Assembly: GCA_949358305.1 (NCBI GenBank)
Contig: OX442316.1
Location: forward strand, 10,728,001-10,788,000
Direction of reading: 5' to 3'
Length of the DNA stretch: 60,000 nucleotides
DNA from: Strigamia acuminata
Taxonomy: Eukaryota; Arthropoda; Chilopoda; Geophilomorpha; Linotaeniidae
Part shown: one piece after another, positions 53,301 to 60,000 of the stretch
Layout of the letters: each line of letters opens with the position of its first letter
How positions within the stretch are numbered: position 1 is the first letter of the stretch
The notes under the pieces: model-generated
Databases searched by the model: none
What the model was told of the DNA's origin: nothing
Seen by the model: the letters and a program-made list of their open reading frames with translations, nothing else
Position numbers and translations under genes: made by a program

Positions 53301-53559
53301 TTATTTGTTTTTATTTTATGTTTATTGTTTTTCTCAGTTAGATACCTAAAATTCCATGGAAAGTTAAGTTTTCAAAAAATATGGCTACAATTATGCAGTA
53401 GACGTAGTTTGGGATGTTAGAGTGGAGCAATTGTCTTGAATCAGACAAGCTGTGGGAAGTCTTTGAAAAGCGAAACAATATTAAAATGTACCGATGCATT
53501 CGATTGTGATCATTGAAATAAAGTGTTCCTACCTCTAAACTCAATAGTGACCGCACCAT
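50395..53559 (-). CDS. Divergent SLC15/POT peptide-transporter-like membrane protein (16 exons)
   Basis: SLC15-family protein of 686 residues, resembling PepT1-type H+/peptide symporters of the plasma membrane. Exons: 53533-53559, 53346-53460, 53135-53276, 52980-53066, 52827-52920, 52682-52766, 52553-52618, 52410-52489, 52120-52335, 51942-52057, 51652-51853, 51194-51561, 50926-51040, 50723-50851, 50549-50665, 50395-50496. Every phase closes. Family landmarks: FGADQF (147-152), HWLNRSKDKYN before TM7 (247-257), an extracellular domain at about 365-565, and QIPQYTFLACSEIF (589-602) in TM10, which keeps the family's Glu (E600). Oddities: the TM1 ExxER motif reads IFFEN (36-40), and the TM7 sequence FWALFDQQGSRW is replaced by a hydrophobic stretch without the Asp. 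It may transport by another mechanism or not at all. The 51561/51652 junction is ambiguous by up to about 18 bases. It is divergent from the BTB gene. Confidence 0.85.
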
Positions 53560-54330
53560 ATCAATCGTAAAGTACAAATGGCAATATTTTGGCTTTTTTA
53601 GGAGTAAGAGATTAAATTAGTCCAGCTAGCATTGTGTTGGGTACCATTTTATTAGGGTTTTCAAGTATTCTTCATGTCCATGGTGATATGACAATGGATT
53701 GTATGCATGTATTGTAACTTTATGGCCAAAGAGATGTGCAAATATTGCCAGAGATGGCGACACCGACACCGACGTGATGCTGTTGCTCAGATGCATATAG
53801 ATGCTGATGCTGATTCAGTTGCTCCAGATGTAAACATCATGTACTGATGTATGTATGCGTGCACCATTCGTCTTTGTGTACTGTTATTTGCCACAAGTAG
53901 TAGAAGGTAGAAACTTTTAAATTTTATTTTGAGTTTATTTATTTTGAAGCTTATTCATGCATCGTGTTGATTTACGTATGAAATGTAGAGTGGTGTATAA
54001 TTGTTTTCTGTTCTGATACGTTTTACATTTTATTTACATAAACAACTTAGTATAAATGTCTTTTTGGCATTCTGTCAATTTTATATTTTGATCAGAAGTG
54101 ACTTACAGAGCAACAACCCTAAACTTGAAAGTTGTGAAACTTAAAGAAAAACAAACGGGTATATTTAAACTGCTGTTAATCTTTCTGAAAGCAGTTGCGC
54201 AGTTCATTGCAAAGCTAGACTAAGGCTAAGGGTACCAAAACAAATGTAGTTTTGCACATTGAACTAATTTTTAATTAACTGAATTAATTAATCATTTAAA
54301 ATTTTTCTAGGTAAAATCAACTTTTCCAAA
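53560..54330. other. Divergent promoter region of SLC15-like and BTB-BACK genes
   Basis: About 770 bases lie between the opposed start codons. An initiator-like TCAGTT occurs at 53815-53820 on the plus strand, after a GC-richer segment with repeated GATGCTGATG words. A splice acceptor TTTTTCTAG ends at 54310, just before the BTB start, implying an upstream non-coding exon for that gene. Confidence 0.45.
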
Positions 54331-55095
54331 ATGTCTCATCCAATCATGTCAGCAAACGACATTTCTCCAGATAAGCAAGTGATTATTGTATGTTCAGGTC
54401 GAAAATATGTCGCGGATCGTGATGTTATTTGTTCTGGCAGTCCATACTTTAATGCCATGTTTAAAAGCGGCATGAAAGAAGCTCTAAATAATGTAGTAGC
54501 ATTGCAGGACATGGACGCAGAAGCGCTCGAAGTTATTCTTTGTTTTTTGCACACGGGAAAAATTGATGAGGACGATGAGAATGGAGAAGAAAAGTTGAAA
54601 CCACTCTTCTTGGCAGCCCATTTACTTCAAGTTGAAGATGTTCAATCATTTGCAGCTCATGCTTTGGGCAAAAAAACGAACAAAGAAAATTTGGATGAAT
54701 TGAAGCAATTTGCCGCAACTTACAATAGCCATCAAGTTTTGCAAGGAGTTTTGCGTTTTCTAGCACAGAATTTAATTAACTTTGAAGAGGATGCCATTTT
54801 TTTGGACTTGAATGTTAACGAATTGGAGTTTTTGTTGGATATGACTCGAGAGCTCACTTTGTCACCCGAAATTGCATTGAAAAGTATTCTCAAGTGGGTC
54901 AAACATAAGACGGAGGAACGAAGCCAATTTCTCATTCAACTGATTGGCCATTTAAGTCTGAGCAGTTTGTCACGTCAGTTTATTCAATTTACCATTGCGA
55001 GTGAGCCTTTATTTAGGGAGCACATGGAGGTTGCTAAACTTTTCATGATGACAATTTTGCTACACAGACTTATTGATGGAAGTGCAGAATTTTGA
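54331..55095 (+). CDS. BTB-BACK domain protein (KLHL-like, no Kelch repeats)
   Basis: 254-residue protein in a single coding exon. An N-terminal BTB domain (about 16-115) carries the family pattern GRKYVADRDVI, then SPYFNAMFKSGMKE and LEVILCFLHTGKI. A BACK domain (about 120-215) follows with ILKWVKHKTEERSQFL. BTB-BACK proteins normally recruit Cullin-3 and use Kelch repeats to bind substrates. Here the protein stops after BACK and a short hydrophobic helix, so a substrate-binding module is missing; it could act as an adaptor, a dominant partner or a truncated KLHL relative. ATG 54331 is the first in frame and lies 20 bases after an acceptor site at 54310. Lack of coding introns next to intron-rich neighbours suggests either a retrocopy or a fast-evolving insect-type BTB gene. 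Confidence 0.88.
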   Translation: MSHPIMSANDISPDKQVIIVCSGRKYVADRDVICSGSPYFNAMFKSGMKEALNNVVALQDMDAEALEVILCFLHTGKIDEDDENGEEKLKPLFLAAHLLQVEDVQSFAAHALGKKTNKENLDELKQFAATYNSHQVLQGVLRFLAQNLINFEEDAIFLDLNVNELEFLLDMTRELTLSPEIALKSILKWVKHKTEERSQFLIQLIGHLSLSSLSRQFIQFTIASEPLFREHMEVAKLFMMTILLHRLIDGSAEF

Positions 55096-55740
55096 TTGAG
55101 TTGAATAACACCGTGTATTCAGTGCTTGTTGCCTTTTTTCATTATTTGTGGATTTCCTAAGAATTTTTGTACATTAAATTTTTATATGTTTTACTGGTTT
55201 GATTAGATCAAAATATTTACTCGGATTAAAGTCTCGAAATTTTGTATGTTTTCTAAAATCACAGAATTTTGCATTTTATTGATTTTTTAGCTAACAGAAC
55301 TTAGTGAACATGAATATTAACGTTAGTTAATGAGGAGGTAAGGTCTTAATGCACATTTTAGGATTTGCTAGACAACAAAGGATATACGGTAACTCAAGTT
55401 GGGCATCCCATAAGGTACCACAAAATGCCACCCCTAAATAAGTTAATTCATTCATGTTAAGAAGGAATTAATTTAATGATTTGGTACTGGTATATCATTT
55501 TAGGATCTCAATTGGGATATGCCCCTTGTTTTGAGTGACTCTTCTGATCCTAGTGTTTTAATTTTTTTGTTAAGATGTCGTGTTGAAAAATAATACAAAT
55601 GGTCTAATATAAGTTGTATATTTTAATTTCAGATTCAAATTACTGCGTTGACATTTCTACTGGGAGGAATTAGGATCATGAGAACATGTGACGTCCAATC
55701 GGAAAAGGGAAATACCACAGCAGTTAACCAATAAAACATT
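55096..55740 (+). other. 3' UTR of BTB-BACK gene with probable intron
   Basis: Downstream of the stop, a good donor GAG|GTAAGG at 55338 pairs with the acceptor TTAATTTCAG ending at 55632. The following segment ends with AATAAA at 55730-55735. There is no ORF in the last segment. The intron would start 242 bases after the stop codon. Confidence 0.45.
55730..55735 (+). terminator. Polyadenylation signal, BTB-BACK gene
   Basis: Canonical AATAAA at the end of the putative last 3' UTR exon. Confidence 0.5.
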
Positions 55741-56371
55741 TTTTATTTGAAGACTGTAATAGCAATGATTGTTTTATATTCCGTTGGGTTCTAGTAACAA
55801 CTTGCCGGAAATCTGTTACAGGTTATCACATGCAGGCGAAAGTAGAAGTTTCCGTTCCGAGGTATCCAGCATTTAGGATTCCTTATTATTGCAGGCAATT
55901 TTTCAGTAACTTTACATCGTTTATTCCTCCATCTGAGTTTGTTAGAAACAGATTAACTGCACAACTGTAAATAATAAAAATAACATAGAATTTGAAATTT
56001 AGATCCCATTTTTGTTAAGTGTTTTTATGTATATTGAAGCTTGAAAAAAAACAACCCAAGAAATAACGAGAGCAGATTTGAACTCGCACGCCCACCGTCA
56101 ATGACAGAGACCATTACGTCACACCGAACTGTTTCGTACAGCAGTGAGTACATGTTAATTAGCCGTATCATGTGTTGGATATACCAGTACATACGCGATA
56201 AATATGAATAAATATATTATGTTTAACACGAAGGAAGAAAGTTGAAATTGTTTATTGCAAAATATTTGTGATACTTTCTACAGATGTAGCATTATTTCAA
56301 CAAGTGCAAAAAATATTCCGTGATTAATGTTTTATCACTAGGTGGAATATGTGTGGCAGGAAGTTGTCACA
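55741..56371. other. Intergenic region with a tRNA-like fragment
   Basis: No coding sequence recognised. It contains a degenerate tRNA-like sequence (56060-56125, minus) and AT-rich DNA. Confidence 0.5.
56060..56125 (-). repeat. tRNA-like sequence, possibly SINE-derived
   Basis: The minus strand has an A-box-like TGACGTAATGGTC and, about 30 bases later, a good B-box GAGTTCAAATC. The T-stem is imperfect (GCGAG against CTGCT) and the acceptor strands do not pair, so this is not a functional tRNA. It fits a decayed tRNA gene or the head of a tRNA-derived SINE. Confidence 0.4.
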
Positions 56372-56386
56372 CTTCTAGAAGTTTCC
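56372..56386. promoter_or_regulatory. Perfect heat-shock element
   Basis: CTTCTAGAAGTTTCC contains three correctly spaced inverted units (TTC, GAA, TTC), the minimal binding site for trimeric HSF. It lies 83-97 bases upstream of an initiator-like sequence, the spacing typical of heat-inducible promoters. Confidence 0.6.
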
Positions 56387-56436
56387 ATGGATTTTGATTG
56401 GCTATGCTGATTAGTCTGCACGCCAGGACTACTTTG

Positions 56437-56474
56437 CATATTCTTTTTTCAAGCTGGCCTTCGAGCGCAGTTTT
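56437..56474 (+). promoter_or_regulatory. TATA-like box and initiator downstream of the HSE
   Basis: CATATT (56437-56442) lies about 30 bases upstream of GCAGTTTT, giving a start near A56469. An inverted CCAAT box (ATTGG, 56397-56401) lies between the HSE and the TATA-like box. The spacing is right, although the TATA element is not canonical. Confidence 0.4.
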
Positions 56475-56955
56475 CGCCATTCGGTACCCAGGTCGGTGGA
56501 GGACGTAGACGTCGAGGATTCCCTACGGTGAGTAAATTGAATTATTTTATTTTATTTTACACTTTGTTCCTCGCTTTGTTCTTTTATTTATGTGTGGTTT
56601 GTTTTGACACTGCGCCGTTAATTTAGAAAGCGCAATAAGTTTTAATAACCGTAGTTTTCTAGTGTCTTTATATTTTGGCAGTTGATTATAGAGGTTTGTC
56701 GTATTAAAGTAATATAGTTTCTAAATTCAACTATCGACTTTGTTTTGACCTTATCTTATTTTTATACGCTTTATTAATTTTATAAGTTACTAATTTGGTA
56801 TTTTTCGTTTTTTAGGTTCAAATGTGAAGACTTCGGTGCTAACCCAGCCGGAGAATTTCCTACGCTCGAAGAATTTTGTTTTGATATAATTTTTATTCGT
56901 TTTATTGTGCTTTTTTTGTATTTTTAAAGTTTAATAAAATTAATTTGTGTTGTTT
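56469..56955 (+). ncRNA. Candidate short spliced heat-shock-type transcript
   Basis: Exon 1 (56469-56527) ends with the strong donor ACG|GTGAGT. A 288-base intron ends TTTTTTAG. Exon 2 starts at 56816 and carries AATAAA at 56933-56938. The spliced RNA would be about 200 bases. The only AUG in it is followed at once by a stop, so it reads as non-coding. A frame without an AUG stays open across the splice (about 70 codons), so a start further upstream or a non-AUG start cannot be excluded. Neighbours are the BTB gene upstream and a convergent minus-strand transcript downstream. Confidence 0.4.
56933..56938 (+). terminator. Polyadenylation signal of the candidate heat-shock transcript
   Basis: Canonical AATAAA about 115 bases into the second exon, followed 20 bases later by a long hairpin. 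Confidence 0.45.
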
Positions 56956-56958
56956 AAT

Positions 56959-56998
56959 TGTAATTTGCTGTAGTTGTATAAAACTACAGTAAATTACA
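56959..56998. repeat. 17-bp inverted repeat (hairpin) past the poly(A) signal
   Basis: Arms TGTAATTTGCTGTAGTT (56959-56975) and AACTACAGTAAATTACA (56982-56998) pair over 17 positions, with one G-U wobble in RNA and a six-base loop. It may help 3' end formation, or be a remnant of a palindromic insertion. Confidence 0.65.
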
Positions 56999-57102
56999 AA
57001 TACAATACTTATGTAATTTAATTCGCGTTAATTTTATTTAAAATAAACATGCAAATAAAATGGGAAATCTGTACACCCACCCACCATCCCCTTTTTTTAA
57101 TA

Positions 57103-57154
57103 CTAAGTCCAAACCTATAAAAATTTGGCATAGATTCGCCTTTTTTGGACTTAG
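57103..57154. repeat. 11-bp inverted repeat around a 30-base spacer
   Basis: CTAAGTCCAAA (57103-57113) is perfectly complementary to TTTGGACTTAG (57144-57154). It lies between two convergent poly(A) signals. It may be a very short MITE remnant; no clear flanking duplication. Confidence 0.5.
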
Positions 57155-57195
57155 AATATTTTTGAAGAAATGACATAGCTTATAGAAAATAAAAC

Positions 57196-57201
57196 TTTAT
57201 T
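57196..57201 (-). terminator. Polyadenylation signal on the minus strand
   Basis: TTTATT on the plus strand, that is AATAAA on the minus strand. It faces the AATAAA at 56933 of the plus-strand transcript, making a convergent pair. Confidence 0.4.
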
Positions 57202-57364
57202 GAAATAAAAAAAAAGTACACTATTCAAAAAAAAACTTACAAATTTTTCCTTAAAAGGAAAATAAATGGCTAATCAAAGGTTTAAGCGGGTTATAACGGA
57301 CCATTTAAGGATAATCTCGGGTAAACATCCCCCTTGAGACTCCGCCGTATTACCACACCCAGGA

Positions 57365-57387
57365 CCCAGAGTGTGCCACGCTCTGGG
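57365..57387. repeat. Near-perfect 23-base palindrome
   Basis: CCCAGAGTGTG and CACGCTCTGGG flank a single central C, with one mismatch that would be a G-U pair in RNA. It is GC-rich in AT-rich surroundings, inside the putative last exon of the right-edge transcript. Confidence 0.55.
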
Positions 57388-57706
57388 CCCCTTCAAAATG
57401 TCCCACGATGTCTTCCTGATGTTTATGTTAAGCTGAAAGAAAAAAACCGTTCATACATACATAATTATGCGAAAATAAAATTATACAAACTTATACATGA
57501 AACTTATACACAATTAAAATTATACAGTAGAGATTATGATATAATTATAATAAGAAGAAATCAAATAAAATCTGAAAATAGGTTTAGCTGTCATGGAATT
57601 GGTCTACGCTGTCCGAGGATTCGGTTTTTACGCATATGCTCCGGTATCCATGTTGTCGTCTATGTTATCGTCCGCGTTATTCGACTCGTGCGTCGACAAA
57701 CCTATT

Positions 57707-57754
57707 TTTTAAAAATGCAAAATTAGCAACTTTTAAAAATGCAAAATTAGCAAC
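57707..57754. repeat. Two tandem copies of a 24-base unit
   Basis: Two identical 24-base units (57707-57730 and 57731-57754), each containing ATGCAAAATTAGCAAC, abut an acceptor-like site. A third, decayed partial copy follows. It is a local duplication. Confidence 0.7.
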
Positions 57755-59236
57755 TTAAAAAAATGTAAAATAAGTATATAAGTTAATAAAAGATTAATAA
57801 CTAAATTTCCATTCCGAAATAAAGTTAAATAAAATATTTATAAAATATTAAATAAAACTAAAAAGACAAATTAAATTGAAATTCCTCTACTTCTTCTAAA
57901 ATGCAAAATAACGGATAAAAACTAAATAAATTACCATGTAATTACAGTATAATAAAATTGGATACAATTTCAAAAAAACATTAAACAAATCTAAGGAAAA
58001 CTAATTAAATATCCTCGCCTTAACCGTACAAAACACTATACTGTACAAAAATATAACTGTACAAATAGCTAAAACATAAAAGGCCAAAACGACTAATAAT
58101 TAATTCCATAAAAAACAATTTTAAAACCGCTAAATTAAACCTAAGAAGTAAAATTTGAGAAAAACTCACCGTGTGCTTCGCCTCCAAGCCGGGAATAAAA
58201 ACTGGTGAAAATCTGAAGCGAAAAAATAAAGATGCAAAATAGCAAACGACCCATAACCTCATCTGAATAACCAATCAAAAATCACACAAACTTCAAGAAA
58301 AAACCTCAAATTCGTGCGTGCTGTCACCTGATGATAAAAATCATAAACACAGAAATCTCAAAAGAGTTGCTAAACAACTAAACAACGCAACTTTAGAGTG
58401 CATCTTTAAAATAAACTGACGGAAGCCTCAATATAATTTAAAACCCAAAACACTAATTGACACAGTTCAATCCACTCGATTAAATACAATTTCACGGGAT
58501 ATTTATTTTCTAACACACGGTGCTGTGTACGAGACACCCCGCAATGACAACTTGGTCCCAGAAAGCAAAATTCACATTCAGAGCGACAAATTAGTTATAA
58601 TATTAAAAATGCACAAATTACAGCAAATTAATCGAAAAAACTCTGTTCGTTCGTCTTCCCATCTGTCAAACGAGTCGAGTCCATTCGATTTTGGACAATT
58701 GTTCAAGATTCGATAAAGGCGTCGTCGTTGTCGTGGAACTCGTGCTCTTGGCGATGTTGTTGTCGTTGCACAGAAAAACACTCCACCTAATCAGCACGAC
58801 AGCGTCGATTTTCGGTAATAATAAGCGTGGCAATGGTTAAATTCCAGTCGAATAACGCTGCAAACAAAATAAAATAAATAAAACGAGTAAATAATTATTT
58901 TAACAATTTAACTTGGTAAAAAATGAAGTCGTTTTAATGGAATGTGAGAAAACTTGATTAAAAAATCTGGTCGCTCGATGGCGATCCCTGCCACAACAAA
59001 TGCCACCTGCTAAACACAGAAACAAAAACAAAATATAATTAATTAACTGTTTATATAATTTATTTTCATTAAATTAAACTCAATTCAATTCACCCACATT
59101 TCTATACAATAAATGCCACAATATTTACGACGGACTCGGGGTTGTAATACGTCTCGTAAATATCGACAAGGAACGGATATACTAATTGCTCGGATTTCAA
59201 ATCTGTTTATTTGAAATGAAAACTAAAAATTTCGGG

Positions 59237-59641
59237 TCAAAACATTTCAATTTTGTAATCATAAACAAATCTTGGCATAAAATGCGTTGCGGCTGTTGCA
59301 TTTAAACGATCTGCAAGACGACGACGATGGAGTGCGTTTCCACAAATCCACGACGGGCCGAACATAAGTTCTCTGAAATGCGAATTTGTTTCAATTAATT
59401 TCTAATTAATTTGCGACAATTTTTCAATTTTTCACAACTCACAAGTAGAAATCTATCTGTGTAGTCTCTAAGTAGTCTCCACAACTCGGATACACGTTGG
59501 ACTTCCCGAGTACATTAAGATCTGTGAAATTCATGGTAAGTCACTTCCGTAATGAGAACTTTAGTCTAACACATCGGAAACGTACTGCTTTAAAACCAAA
59601 TTCGCTTTTGCTAAATCTTCACCGTCTGCTTCGTCCACCAT
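59237..59641 (-). CDS. Possible 77-residue protein of the right-edge transcript
   Basis: Joining 59623-59641, 59443-59521 and 59237-59372 gives an uninterrupted frame from ATG to TGA, with phases 1 and 2 respected at good donors (GTGAAG, GTGAGT) and acceptors (TTCACAG, ATTTCAG). The peptide starts MVDEADDLNVLGKS and ends YDYKIEMF, with an Arg-rich middle. No signal peptide, transmembrane segment or known motif. Not recognised; it may be a chance frame within a non-coding transcript. Confidence 0.25.
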
Positions 59642-60000
59642 TATTATTCGAGTATCCCGCTATCTAGCCCTAAACGAACGCCAGACAATATTGTAATGCG
59701 TGCTAGAAATACGCACAATTAATTTACCTCACCTAATGAAATGTCTTAGAGACTAGAAACTCCATCGTTTTGTCAACTCTTCTATTTTGCACAATTTTAA
59801 CCATGGTCGGGATGGCTACGGTACAACTAAAACGCCTTCTCGGTAGGATGAGTGTGTAATGTCGGAAACAAGGGTTCACAGGTCTAAAAGTGAAAATAAA
59901 ATATTAGTCTACATCATGCCGTCACAAAATTTTAAATCTTAGGTATTGTACCGTATGCGGTTCCTATCTTGCCATGTTGTGATTGAAAATCTCGACATAC

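Larger units (their letters stand above)
57181..60000 (-). other. Candidate multi-exon minus-strand transcript (partial, enters from right edge)
   Basis: Consistent splice signals suggest a transcribed unit. From the right: 59952 to beyond 60000; 59733-59883 (donor AG|GTGAGG); 59623-59669; 59443-59521 (donor GTGAGT); an exon starting at 59372; acceptors at 59001-59010 and 58858-58860; 58171-58213 (donor GTGAGT); 57632-57701; and a last exon from 57432 to a poly(A) signal at 57196. A 77-residue frame opens at ATG 59641 and runs through three of these exons with matching phases, but it matches no family I know. Two other exons stay open until a TAG immediately followed by GTG. It could be a lncRNA, a 5'-UTR-rich mRNA or a rapidly evolving protein. 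Exon connectivity is conjecture. Confidence 0.35.

Noticed and set aside
57334-57726. 130-codon open frame on the plus strand
   Set aside because: Arg/Ile/Tyr-rich translation without motifs, spanning the palindrome and the antisense of splice-like sites. The minus-strand exon interpretation fits better.

Overview
This window is AT-rich, long-intron eukaryotic DNA from an animal. It is most likely an arthropod, judging by two Rnd-type Rho GTPases, an insect-style SLC15/POT transporter relative, a KLHL-type BTB-BACK gene, an hAT-type miniature transposon and a perfect heat-shock element beside a TATA/initiator-like pair. The species cannot be named from the sequence alone. No rRNA, CRISPR array, prokaryotic operon or viral coding sequence was seen.

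Layout. (1) Bases 676-49594 hold a divergent, head-to-head pair of Rnd-like small GTPase genes. The minus-strand copy starts at 13382 and runs off the left edge after exon 4 (154 residues visible). The plus-strand copy starts at 20200 and is complete in five exons (236 residues, ending in the farnesylation box CSIM). All comparable introns sit at the same codon and phase, so the two genes are inverted duplicates. About 6.8 kb of non-coding DNA separates their start codons. Almost everything else up to 49 kb is intron, carrying one 335-bp hAT-like element, simple repeats, palindromes and clusters of recognisable transcription-factor motifs (RFX X-boxes, YY1/Pho plus CTCF-like, NRF1-like). (2) Bases 50395-53559 (minus) hold a compact 16-exon gene that I assembled exon by exon. 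Every intron phase closes and gives a 686-residue SLC15 (proton-coupled oligopeptide transporter) family protein, but the proton-coupling ExxER motif and the TM7 motif are degenerate. (3) Bases 54331-55095 (plus) hold a BTB-BACK protein in one uninterrupted coding exon, with no Kelch repeats and a probable intron in its 3' UTR. (4) Bases 56370-56955 (plus) look like a heat-shock-type promoter driving a very short two-exon transcript without an AUG-started ORF. (5) Bases 57180-60000 (minus) contain a string of good splice sites and a poly(A) signal, suggesting a multi-exon transcript that enters from the right edge. Its coding potential is unclear.

How the genes relate. The two Rnd-like proteins keep the P-loop but have the GTPase-dead switch II of Rnd proteins (DTSG-S in place of DTAG-Q). 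Both have also lost the lysine of the NKxD base-recognition motif, so they are predicted to be constitutive rather than cycling regulators of the actin cytoskeleton. Nothing in the sequence links them functionally to the transporter-like or BTB genes; the neighbourhood is an ordinary eukaryotic one. There is a sharp change at about 49.5 kb, from kilobase-scale introns to introns mostly of about 60-150 bases.
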